Shown here one piece after another: positions 36,679-44,227 of a DNA stretch of 64,000 nt. The first letter of the stretch is position 1; every line of letters starts with the position of its first letter. The notes beneath the pieces were generated by a model. The model was given only the letters and a program-made list of their open reading frames with translations, had not been told where the DNA came from and ran no database searches. The position numbers and the translations under genes were made by a program. The stretch is taken from positions 2,480,001 to 2,544,000 of the forward strand of contig NZ_CP091787.1 in NCBI RefSeq assembly GCF_022024035.1, given 5' to 3'. This stretch comes from Prevotella sp. E13-17. Lineage in GTDB: Bacteria; Bacteroidota; Bacteroidia; Bacteroidales; Bacteroidaceae.

Positions 36679-36728
36679 TATATAATAATAGCTACGATTG
36701 CTCGTTACTATTATATATTAATAACGAG
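36679..36728 (+). promoter_or_regulatory. Overlapping stem-loops upstream of wcaJ
   Basis: In the 78-base gap, CTCGTTA (36701-36707) pairs with TAACGAG (36722-36728), while TATATAAT (36679-36686) can instead pair with ATTATATA (36710-36717) inside that loop. The two hairpins exclude each other, as in an attenuator or RNA switch; function unproven. Confidence 0.35.
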
Positions 36729-36745
36729 AAGACCTCAACAGATAT

Positions 36746-37375
36746 ATGACCAAACTTGAGAATGGATATGTACTAGACGGTATGAACGAGATTGAGCGCA
36801 ACATCAAACGCATTGTTGACTTCCTGATTGCCACCGTCGCACTAGTTATCTTTTCGCCACTATTCGTGATATGCTATTTCTTGGTGAAACATGAGGATGG
36901 CGGTCCTGCCATTTTCAAGCAGGAGCGCATTGGCCGCTTTGGTCGTCCGTTCAACATCTATAAGTTTCGCAGTATGCGGGTGGATGCCGAGAAAAACGGT
37001 CCGGCACTCTATCAACACGAGAACGAGACGCGCATGACGAAGATTGGAACGTTCCTGCGTGCGCACCATCTGGATGAGTTGCCACAGCTGTGGAACGTGT
37101 TCAAGGGTGACATGGCTTTCATTGGGCCTCGTCCGGAGCGTAAGTTCTATATCGACCAGATCGTAGAGCACGACCCACGCTATTCTTATCTCTACCAGAT
37201 TCGTCCGGGTGTGACGTCGTATGCAACCTTATATAATGGTTATACGGACACCATGGAGAAGATGTTGCGCCGACTGGAGTTGGATCTTTACTACTTGGAG
37301 CATCGCTCATGGTGGTTTGACTTTAAGATTCTGTTCAAGACCTTCATCAACATTGTCTTTGGCAAGAAGTTCTAA
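36746..37375 (+). CDS. wcaJ: Initiating sugar-phosphate transferase, WcaJ/WbaP C-domain family
   Basis: 209 residues. One N-terminal membrane helix (IVDFLIATVALVIFSPLFVI), then the catalytic domain: GPAIFKQERIGRFGRPFNIY with KFRSMRVDAE, TFLRAHHLDELPQLWNVFKG and MAFIGPRPERKFYIDQI, and IRPGVTSYATLYNG. This is the bacterial sugar transferase family that puts a sugar-1-phosphate on undecaprenyl phosphate. Only the C-terminal catalytic part of longer WcaJ/WbaP proteins is present, as in PglC-type enzymes. It is the only initiating transferase seen in the window and could serve both polysaccharides. Confidence 0.92.
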   Translation: MTKLENGYVLDGMNEIERNIKRIVDFLIATVALVIFSPLFVICYFLVKHEDGGPAIFKQERIGRFGRPFNIYKFRSMRVDAEKNGPALYQHENETRMTKIGTFLRAHHLDELPQLWNVFKGDMAFIGPRPERKFYIDQIVEHDPRYSYLYQIRPGVTSYATLYNGYTDTMEKMLRRLELDLYYLEHRSWWFDFKILFKTFINIVFGKKF

Positions 37376-37495
37376 AGACATAATAACTGAGGGAAAGACA
37401 TAATAACTTTTAAAGACAGAATAACTGAGGGAAAGACATAATAACAAACGAACAGACGTTTTTACGAACAGACGTTTTTTACGAACATACTAAAA
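37376..37495. repeat. AAAGACATAATAAC repeat cluster
   Basis: Directly after wcaJ, four copies of AAAGACA(T/G)AATAAC with spacers such as TGAGGG, then ACGAACAGACGTTTTT-like units. The same words, also inverted, fill 63079-63442. Confidence 0.75.
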
Positions 37496-37497
37496 AG

Positions 37498-37542
37498 AAA
37501 AGAAGTGCATAACGAGATAAGTCGCTATGCACTCCTTTTCTA
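37498..37542. terminator. Bidirectional terminator-like hairpin
   Basis: AAAAGAAGTGCATA and TATGCACTCCTTTTC form a stem of AGTGCATA/TATGCACT with A-rich and T-rich flanks, between the convergent wcaJ and lipoprotein genes. Confidence 0.6.
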
Positions 37543-37603
37543 TAAACTCCCCTCCATACAGGGAGGGGCCGGGGGTGGGTCTGTTGGGGAGGTCGGGAGG
37601 GGG

Positions 37604-38047
37604 TTAATATTTCCGAAATGTGAGTCGGAGTGTGTTTGACTGCAGGACTAATCGGGTGGCAGAGAGTTGTAGTACTTGGAACTGCTGGGACAACGCACTG
37701 AAGCCAAAGGGTTCGATGTCTTTGACATCCTCAACCAAAGGATCCTCCTTGTAGCGATTGTTGAGATAAGGACTGTAAGTTTTCAGCACATTGCCTTCGT
37801 GCGAGAACTTAAAGATGTAGATGGGCGTTCCTTTTTGAGTAGCCTCGCGGACCTCAAGGATGCGCCCCTGAAAACTCCACGTCAGGGCTTTCTCTTTCAC
37901 GTCTTCGTGACCACCAGTGGCCAACGTATCTACATCGGTCATCTGCCAGAAGCCGTCCAAAGGACCATTATCCGATGTTTCCCAATCGCATGCTGCCAGC
38001 GTTAGCAGCATACAGCCTAAGGCTATCAGCCATACATATCTCTTCAT
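37604..38047 (-). CDS. Lipocalin-like lipoprotein, unknown function
   Basis: 147 residues. MKRYVWLIALGCMLLTLAAC is a lipoprotein signal peptide (LAAC). The mature part begins with GPLDGFWQMTDVDTL, a G-x-W start typical of lipocalin-like small beta-barrels of Bacteroidota, and continues with alternating strands ending LRLTFRKY. The ATG overlaps the wzi stop by 4 bases, so it is co-expressed with wzi and may help surface polysaccharide assembly. No named family is certain. Confidence 0.65.
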   Translation of the reverse strand: MKRYVWLIALGCMLLTLAACDWETSDNGPLDGFWQMTDVDTLATGGHEDVKEKALTWSFQGRILEVREATQKGTPIYIFKFSHEGNVLKTYSPYLNNRYKEDPLVEDVKDIEPFGFSALSQQFQVLQLSATRLVLQSNTLRLTFRKY

Positions 38048-39576
38048 GGTCTGTTCTCCTTTCCTTTCTTATTCAACCATAGCGAGCGACCCACGGTCAG
38101 TTGTATGCCGAGGTTATCGCCCATCAGTTCACCACGATCCATGCCCAGCGCTCCCTTGACGTGCCACCCTGCCCACGGCGAGGTGGCAGGGAAGTGGTAG
38201 GCAGCCTCTGCCAGCATGCTGACATTGTTGCGCGGCTCGGGGTAGATGGCATAGTAGGTGCCGAAGCCCCGCTGTATGGAGGTCAGAAGACGGTAGTGAA
38301 GACCAGGCAACGGGTCGCCGCTGACGCCGAAGTGCCATGCCCAGAAGCGGTTGTCCTTCACCATGATGGTGTGGTCAGTATTATATATAGGTGAAAGATA
38401 GAGCGGGTTGCCCATCACCATGCCCCAGTGTTGCCAGCCAGTGAAGAGGTGATGGTTGTAATAGTCATCGAGACCGGTGATGTGCTCACCGTCGGTCTTG
38501 GTGATGTCGTGATACACGGGACCACCCTGATACTTCGTGTGCAGATACTCCACGACAAAATCGTTGACCCAGGGAAACGCCTTCAGTTTCAGTTCTGCCC
38601 CCACCAGACCATCGCGGAAGTCATAGCAGAAGTAGCGCGACTGCTTGCGTTGGAAAGCCTCATCACCACTGCCATAGCCATTATAGGCGATGTGCACCAT
38701 CATCGAGTTGTCCTCGAAGAACTGGTCGGCATAGAGTCCCAAGCACCACTTCTTTTGGTCGATGTTAAGCTTGACCACCCAGCTGCCCACGTGGTTGCCC
38801 TCACTGTTCAGGTATTTGCCATCGGTCTTGTCGGTGCCCTGTGCTGTCAGCGCATTGAGGAAAGCCTTGAAGCCCTTCGCATTCTCTATCTTGGGTGCCG
38901 ACACATGATCATAGACGGTGCCCCCAAACTGGCAGCCCATCTCCAGTCCCAGTTCGAAGGTGATGTTCTTGGGACCAAAGCGAAGGTAGCCGCCCTTGGC
39001 GTGAAAGAACGTGTGCTCCGTGCGGCGGTCGTGCCCCTGCGTAAAATCCTTCTGCCAACCGTCATCGGTCGTCATGCCATAGGAGCCATAGCCACGAAAT
39101 GCCACCCACCCACGGGTGTAAGGGATGGGCCACCAGTCCAGATCGAAGCGAACCTGCGGGATGGGCCGTGCGTTGATGCCAAAAGTCTGGCTGCCCGAGC
39201 TCAGTTCCTGATTCTTGTGAACCATCGGCTGCTGTTTGCTGCCAACGGTCATGCGCACCTTCTTCCAATGCAGGTCGGCATAGGCTTGTTGCACCACCAG
39301 CGTACTGGTGAAGTTGGCCGCCACCGCCACGTCGGCACCATAGCCCCAGCGCCACTGACGAGTGCGGTTGCTATCTGCCTCATGAAAGATGCCAGCACGC
39401 AGATAGCCACTATTACGCTCTATAGAACTCAGTCCGTAGTGGTTGGCATTGAGCCACAACGGCGAGTGGTCGCCAGCCGATGCCGTGACCTGCGTCTCGG
39501 TGCGTAGCTCGGTCTGGGCCGTGGTAGTCATCACCACCCCCAAAAGCATACAAACGATCGTGATTCTCTTATTCAT
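38044..39576 (-). CDS. wzi: Capsule assembly Wzi family protein
   Basis: 510 residues. Signal peptide MNKRITIVCMLLGVVMTTTA, then SAGDHSPLWLNANHYGLSS, GYGADVAVAANFTSTLVVQQ and AYADLHWKKVRMTVGSKQQP, the start of the Wzi/capsule-synth beta-barrel family of Bacteroidota; aromatic-rich strands continue to the end. Wzi is an outer-membrane barrel that binds or anchors exported polysaccharide. Divergently placed from the operon on the minus strand, with its own promoter inside a dispersed repeat. Confidence 0.88.
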   Translation of the reverse strand: MNKRITIVCMLLGVVMTTTAQTELRTETQVTASAGDHSPLWLNANHYGLSSIERNSGYLRAGIFHEADSNRTRQWRWGYGADVAVAANFTSTLVVQQAYADLHWKKVRMTVGSKQQPMVHKNQELSSGSQTFGINARPIPQVRFDLDWWPIPYTRGWVAFRGYGSYGMTTDDGWQKDFTQGHDRRTEHTFFHAKGGYLRFGPKNITFELGLEMGCQFGGTVYDHVSAPKIENAKGFKAFLNALTAQGTDKTDGKYLNSEGNHVGSWVVKLNIDQKKWCLGLYADQFFEDNSMMVHIAYNGYGSGDEAFQRKQSRYFCYDFRDGLVGAELKLKAFPWVNDFVVEYLHTKYQGGPVYHDITKTDGEHITGLDDYYNHHLFTGWQHWGMVMGNPLYLSPIYNTDHTIMVKDNRFWAWHFGVSGDPLPGLHYRLLTSIQRGFGTYYAIYPEPRNNVSMLAEAAYHFPATSPWAGWHVKGALGMDRGELMGDNLGIQLTVGRSLWLNKKGKENRP

Positions 39577-39596
39577 TGGTCAAAAGGTTTCCGGCG

Positions 39597-39627
39597 CAAA
39601 GTTACGAAAAAACGAGAGAAGAACAAA
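39597..39627 (-). promoter_or_regulatory. Promoter of wzi within a dispersed repeat
   Basis: On the minus strand TTTG (39627-39624), 19 bases, TAACTTTG (39604-39597), 20 bases before the wzi ATG. The 60 bases around it match 35695-35753. Confidence 0.8.
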
Positions 39628-39731
39628 GCAAACTTGTTTGTTTTTTCTTCCGAGTGCTGAGTAAGTTCGACATCTTTGATGTCAAAGATAATAAATATTA
39701 GGGAAATTCCCCCAGCGTTTAGGGAAAAACC

Positions 39732-39763
39732 TTTGCAAGGACCACACTTTTCCACTACTTTTG
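39732..39763 (+). promoter_or_regulatory. Promoter of the low-complexity secreted protein gene
   Basis: TTTG (39732-39735), 20 bases, TACTTTTG (39756-39763), 47 bases before the ATG. Confidence 0.65.
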
Positions 39764-39810
39764 CATCAGAGAACAAGAAAAAAATGTAGAACCATTTAAA
39801 GAATACGATT

Positions 39811-40815
39811 ATGAAAAAGATGTTGTTGATCCTGGTTAGCATGCTGACGATAGCAGCATCGGCTAACGCCATGTCTTACGAGCGTGCACGCAACGAGGCT
39901 CTTTTCCTGACCGATAAAATGGCATACGAACTGAACCTCACCGACGCACAGTATGAGGCGGCCTACGAGATAAACCTGGACTACCTGATGGGCGTGACCA
40001 GTCGCTACGACGTGTTTGGCACCTCATGGGAGCGCCGTAACATCGATCTGGAGTTTATCCTTTACAGTTGGCAGTGGGATCTGTATCGTGCAGCAACCTA
40101 TTTCTTCCGTCCATTATACTGGAATGCAGGCTACTGGCACTTCAGAGTCTATACATACTACCCTCATCGCGACTACTTCTACTTCGGTCGTCCACACTTC
40201 TACGCCTCTTATCGCGGTGGACACAGCTGGCGCCACAATGGCGGTCGGAGCTACTATGAGGGACGTCACGATTACTATCGCCCTCACCATTCTCGCGAGC
40301 AACACACTGGTATGCGTACCAGCTGGGATCGTGGTGACTATCGTCTGACGGCACACAACAGCAGTTCTACGCGTCATGCAGCTGCAACAGAGGGCAGCCG
40401 TCGCACGGAGACCACCAGTACAGCAACTCGCGAACTGCACGTCGGCAGTCGCGGCACGATCGGTACGAATAATGACACACGCAATCGTCAGGTAGAAGGT
40501 TCGCGCAGCCACAGCACAAGCGAAATCCGCATCCACAATGGCAGCGAGACTCGCAACCACAGCGCAGAAAGCATCATACGCAGCACGGGCAGTCGCAGCA
40601 CCCAGAGTGTAGGCAACATTGCACGTGACAGAGGTAGCCGCAGCAGCCAAAGCGTAGGCAACATTGCACGCGACAGAGGTAGCCGCAGCAGCCAAAGCGT
40701 AGGCAACATCTCGCACAGCGCAGGTAGCACTCGCAGCATGGGCAGTAGTAGCGCACGCAGTGCAAGCAGCAGTACACGGAGCACGAGTGGAGGTTCACGC
40801 GGTTCGCGCAGATAA
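39811..40815 (+). CDS. Secreted Ser/Arg-rich low-complexity protein
   Basis: 334 residues. MKKMLLILVSMLTIAASANA is a signal peptide. Residues 21-60 form a helical segment (RARNEALFLTDKMAYELNLT and DAQYEAAYEINLDY), an LT-x-x-Q type seen in envelope-stress proteins; 60-165 is rich in Tyr, His, Trp and Arg; from 165 to the end it is Ser, Thr, Arg and His rich and probably disordered. Three copies of a 15-residue unit (GSRSSQSVGNIARDR) are encoded by 45-bp repeats at 40588-40722. The role is unknown; strong positive charge suggests binding of acidic polysaccharide or DNA. Confidence 0.6.
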   Translation: MKKMLLILVSMLTIAASANAMSYERARNEALFLTDKMAYELNLTDAQYEAAYEINLDYLMGVTSRYDVFGTSWERRNIDLEFILYSWQWDLYRAATYFFRPLYWNAGYWHFRVYTYYPHRDYFYFGRPHFYASYRGGHSWRHNGGRSYYEGRHDYYRPHHSREQHTGMRTSWDRGDYRLTAHNSSSTRHAAATEGSRRTETTSTATRELHVGSRGTIGTNNDTRNRQVEGSRSHSTSEIRIHNGSETRNHSAESIIRSTGSRSTQSVGNIARDRGSRSSQSVGNIARDRGSRSSQSVGNISHSAGSTRSMGSSSARSASSSTRSTSGGSRGSRR

Positions 40816-41882
40816 GCATTGAGAAACAAGACATTTGGGGCGCCATTCGATGAGGATGGTGCCCCAAAACGTCTTCCCAAGTGTGAGGAAATGATAAGTG
40901 CTCCTTCTTTTTAACAAAAACCGTGAAAACCCGCTTCTGTTGTTGATGGTCCTTCGGCCCATCCGTTTGTTGCCAATGCTTCATCGAAGCCAAGCAAGTT
41001 TGCCTTCGCCGCCGCATTACCACCAAACCGCCTAACGGCTGCAACAACAGAAGCGAAAAACCGAGAAAACCGCCTACGGCCATGAGGCATTCTTTGGGCA
41101 TTGAAATCAATAGAACAGATATCAAATCGGAAAGGACAGGATGTCTCCCTCCCTTGGGAGGGGCGGGTGGGGTCTGTATCTCCATTGGCAGTTAGAACAA
41201 CACTGACCCCACCCCCGACCCCTCCCCTACATGGGAGGGGAGCGCCTACGGAGTCCTTGGATTTTCAACCACGCAGTACGAAAGATTCCTTTTTGGGGTA
41301 TGTTCTATAAATTACATATATCATCCGCTGAACTCCCCTCCCCTTCTTGCGTCCCTTCGGTAGCAAGCGAGCAGAGCTCGAGCGGAAGAGAGGGGAGTAG
41401 CTGCGCAAGGTTCAAGCTAAGGAAACAACCGCACAGGTTGAAAAATTTGACTTCCCCTGTCGGCCGTCGAGCTAAACCTTTCCGACGTAGGCGGCCTCAA
41501 TCGCGGAAGTTTTAGCCTGCTGCGCAGGGAAATTTTTCAAAATCTGATTCAAAATTAAACAGGATCTTTTATCCATTCGGCTTGTGTCAGACAAGAAAAA
41601 AAATAAAAATGAAAAATTTTGTTTTCAATTTTGAAGAATTTCCCGCCGTAGGCGGTTCCAACCAATGAAAACTTTATTTTACCTACTGATTATACGGATT
41701 TTACAAATTTTTATTCCGTTAAAAACCCAATCTGTAAAATCCGTATAATCCGTAGGCCTTTAAAAACAAACAATTAACCGAATAATACAATGAAGAAACT
41801 AGAAACAGGAATCCAATCGAGAATATCTCCCTCCCTTGGGAGGGCCGGGGTGGGGTTCGATTTTGGTTCAATGAGTACAAGG
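40816..41882. repeat. Long non-coding repeat block (right arm of an inverted repeat)
   Basis: No gene is credible here. From 40905 to about 41860 the complement matches 21690-22575 in the same order, with extra insertions in this copy: a 63-base hairpin (41688-41750) and a segment around 41450-41530. The CTCCCCTCCCATG-type GC palindrome recurs near 41209-41242. The arms face each other across 18.3 kb. Confidence 0.85.
41688..41750. repeat. Perfect 18-bp inverted repeat (hairpin insertion)
   Basis: GATTATACGGATTTTACA (41688-41705) and its exact complement at 41733-41750 with a 27-base loop. It is absent from the otherwise matching left arm near 21785, so it looks like a later insertion of a tiny palindromic element. 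Confidence 0.75.
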
Positions 41883-42389
41883 TTACAATTCCAATCGTCT
41901 GACCTCAGCATTAGCCATCCTCGGAATCTCATTCATGGGTTTGTGGTGGTAAACAGCCTGAATGGCTTTATTCATGATGCCATGGCCAACAGCCAAGACA
42001 GTCTTACCAGCGTATTGTCGCCTAACCATGTCGAGAAACTCCTTCGCCCGCTCCATCATGTGATCGAGCGTCTCAATGTCGTCGGGCCACACCTCGTTTT
42101 TCAGTTCAGGAATAAAGCGCCCCGTGAAGCCACCCCAGTCACGTTCGCGCAAGAGCGGTGTGGTGAGCACCTCGAGATGATGAGGTTCGGCAACAATAGT
42201 GGCAGTCTGGACAGCACGATACAGGTCGCTTGCCATGAACACATCTATCAATTGCGAGGCCAGCTCGTCGCGCAACTGCTGCGCCTGAGCAATGCCCACC
42301 TCGTTCAGTTGCCCGGGCGTCTGTCCCTGCATGATCTGTCGTGCATTATCGATGGTCTCGCCATGGCGCACCAAAAGGAGAGCCGTCAT
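41883..42389 (-). CDS. Histidine phosphatase family protein
   Basis: 168 residues. LLLVRHGETIDNARQIMQG has the RHG catalytic motif, FMASDLYRAVQTATIVAE the second Arg, LLRERDWGGFTGRF the acidic residue and VLAVGHGIMNKAIQAV the second His. This is the phosphoglycerate-mutase-like superfamily; at this short length a phosphatase of small molecules (as for alpha-ribazole phosphatase relatives) is likelier than a glycolytic mutase. It overlaps udk by 4 bases. Confidence 0.88.
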   Translation of the reverse strand: MTALLLVRHGETIDNARQIMQGQTPGQLNEVGIAQAQQLRDELASQLIDVFMASDLYRAVQTATIVAEPHHLEVLTTPLLRERDWGGFTGRFIPELKNEVWPDDIETLDHMMERAKEFLDMVRRQYAGKTVLAVGHGIMNKAIQAVYHHKPMNEIPRMANAEVRRLEL

Positions 42390-43000
42390 ACGCCAGTGAC
42401 AATGCCTTGAATATAAGTCTTCAGGATATGGATTCCCGTCTTATTCTCTCCGCCCCAAGGCACGATCAAGTCTGCAAACTGCTTGGTGGGTTCGATAAAC
42501 TGTTCGTGCATGGGTTTCAGCACCTTCTCATAGCGGTCGAGCACCATCTCGACGGTGCGTCCACGTTCCACCACGTCGCGTCGGATGTTGCGTATGAGGC
42601 GTACGTCGCTGTCGGTATCTACAAAGATCTTCAGGTCCATCATGTCGCGCAACCTCTTATAGTGCAGCGTCATGATGCCCTCGATGATGATGACCGGCTT
42701 GGGTTCCACATGGATGGTCTCCTTCAGTCGGTTACTCTCTATGTAGGAATAAGTGGGTTGCTCAATAGCCTCGCCATTCTTCAGCATTTTGATGTGCTCG
42801 GTGAGCAGTTTCCAGTCGAAGGCATCAGGATGGTCGAAGTTGATAGCCTTGCGCTCTTCGGGCGTCAGCGCAGTCGTATCGTTATAGTAAGAATCGAGTG
42901 GTACCACTGCCACACAACGAGCGGGGAGTGCATTGGCAATTTTCTTCACGACGGTCGTCTTGCCAGAACCTGTTCCGCCTGCTATTCCGATGATAGTCAT
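42386..43000 (-). CDS. udk: Uridine kinase
   Basis: 204 residues. TIIGIAGGTGSGKTTVVKKI is the Walker A loop; VVPLDSYYNDTTALTPEE and NFDHPDAFDWKLLTEHI hold the uridine-site residues; PVIIIEGIMTLHYKRLRDMM and IFVDTDSDVRLIRNIRRDV are family blocks. It phosphorylates uridine and cytidine in pyrimidine salvage. Located 23 bases after the EEP nuclease gene on the same strand; salvage of nucleosides would fit with that neighbour. Confidence 0.95.
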   Translation of the reverse strand: MTIIGIAGGTGSGKTTVVKKIANALPARCVAVVPLDSYYNDTTALTPEERKAINFDHPDAFDWKLLTEHIKMLKNGEAIEQPTYSYIESNRLKETIHVEPKPVIIIEGIMTLHYKRLRDMMDLKIFVDTDSDVRLIRNIRRDVVERGRTVEMVLDRYEKVLKPMHEQFIEPTKQFADLIVPWGGENKTGIHILKTYIQGIVTGV

Positions 43001-43023
43001 AATGATGCGTTAAAGAGTTGATT

Positions 43024-44073
43024 CTACTTGACCTCCTTGATGACATAAACCACCGTTGGCAGGTGATCACTATAACCATCGAGCCACGAGCCACCGGCAT
43101 GTGTGCGCAGAGGGTTGCCCTTATATTTGCCTTCTTTCTGAAAGAGATAGTCGCGCATGAAGATCTGGTGATTCCAGTAGGTCAGCGTTTGGTAGTCCTT
43201 CTTGCCCTTCACGTCGAGCAATGAGCGCGACAAGATGATCTGGTCGAAAAGATTCCAGCGTCCGTCGTACTGCAACGTGCCGCGACCGCTGGCGAGCGTG
43301 TCCCAGAAAGGATTCCAGAGTCCACCCTCCTCTACCTTGTTCATCTTACGTTTGGCGCCCAGTGCCTCGGCCATTGACTTGTCTTGCGGATCGTCGTTCA
43401 TATCGCCCATCACGAAAAGTTTAACGTTAGGGTCTTCCTTCATCAACGAATCCTTGACCAAACGAATTTGGCGACCGCCCTCCTCGCGGTAGAAAGAACC
43501 GGCAAAGCGCGAAGGCAGGTGATTGACGATGAACACCACGTGCTCGCCAGCCATCTGTCCGCTGACGGTCAGGAAACCGCGTGTGGCACGATCAGCATCA
43601 GCCGGAAGAACATAGACGTAGGGCACCAACTTGACATGATCCACCTTGAAAAACTTGGGATTATAGAGCAAGGCACAATCGACACCACGCTTATCGGGAC
43701 CTTCTACATGCACAAACTGGAAGTTGCGAGCCTTCAAAGGCTCCTGGTTACAAAGGTCGGTCAGCGCACGGGCATTCTCCACCTCAGAGACACCAATCAC
43801 AGCACAGCCGATGCCAGGCAACTTATCGGTGCCCAATTCTGAGAGCACGCGTGCCATGTTCTTTAACTTATGAGAATACTTCAGGCCATTCCACCTGTTC
43901 TTGCCATCGGGCAGATACTCGTAGTCGTTCTTTCCTTCATCATGGCACGTATCGAAAAGGTTCTCAAGGTTATAGAAGCCAACACCGTAGAGATTAAACT
44001 TACGCTCTTGTGCTGTTGCACTGTTCACACCGACAAGGAGTAACAATGCCAAAAGGATTAATGTCTTTTTCAT
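43024..44073 (-). CDS. Secreted endonuclease/exonuclease/phosphatase family protein
   Basis: 349 residues. MKKTLILLALLLLVGVNSAT followed by AQ is a signal peptide. FNLYGVGFYNLENLFDTCHD (metal-binding Asn/Glu), VIGVSEVENARALTDL (catalytic Glu), FIVNHLPSRFAG (His), LFVMGDMNDDPQDKSM (Asp-x-Asn) and GYSDHLPTVVYVIKE (SDH) form the complete EEP active site. A periplasmic or exported nuclease or phosphodiesterase. Its promoter is back to back with that of the TonB-dependent receptor, which with the OB-fold lipoproteins suggests a nucleic-acid-use locus. Confidence 0.9.
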   Translation of the reverse strand: MKKTLILLALLLLVGVNSATAQERKFNLYGVGFYNLENLFDTCHDEGKNDYEYLPDGKNRWNGLKYSHKLKNMARVLSELGTDKLPGIGCAVIGVSEVENARALTDLCNQEPLKARNFQFVHVEGPDKRGVDCALLYNPKFFKVDHVKLVPYVYVLPADADRATRGFLTVSGQMAGEHVVFIVNHLPSRFAGSFYREEGGRQIRLVKDSLMKEDPNVKLFVMGDMNDDPQDKSMAEALGAKRKMNKVEEGGLWNPFWDTLASGRGTLQYDGRWNLFDQIILSRSLLDVKGKKDYQTLTYWNHQIFMRDYLFQKEGKYKGNPLRTHAGGSWLDGYSDHLPTVVYVIKEVK

Positions 44074-44095
44074 AATTTAGCCAGTAATGTTTCTG

Positions 44096-44103
44096 CAAAG
44101 ATA
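44096..44103 (-). promoter_or_regulatory. -7 element for the EEP nuclease gene
   Basis: TATCTTTG on the minus strand (44103-44096), about 23 bases before the ATG, with GTTG 19 bases upstream of it. Confidence 0.55.
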
Positions 44104-44153
44104 TATAAAAATTCTGGTACGGCAACAGAATCATTATTTTTTTTTAGAAAAGT

Positions 44154-44184
44154 TTTGCGCTTAAACCATTTTTATATATCTTTG
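44154..44184 (+). promoter_or_regulatory. Promoter of the TonB-dependent receptor operon
   Basis: TTTG (44154-44157), 19 bases, TATCTTTG (44177-44184): a perfect -33/-7 pair, 43 bases before the ATG. Confidence 0.8.
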
Positions 44185-44227
44185 CACCAAATAAGACTAA
44201 TTAAATCTCTATAAAAAACATTTATTT

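Noticed and set aside
38428..39507. Long open frame opposite wzi (359 codons)
   Set aside because: It lies fully antisense to a well-supported wzi gene with signal peptide and family motifs; GC-rich codon structure produces the mirror frame and the product shows no domain.
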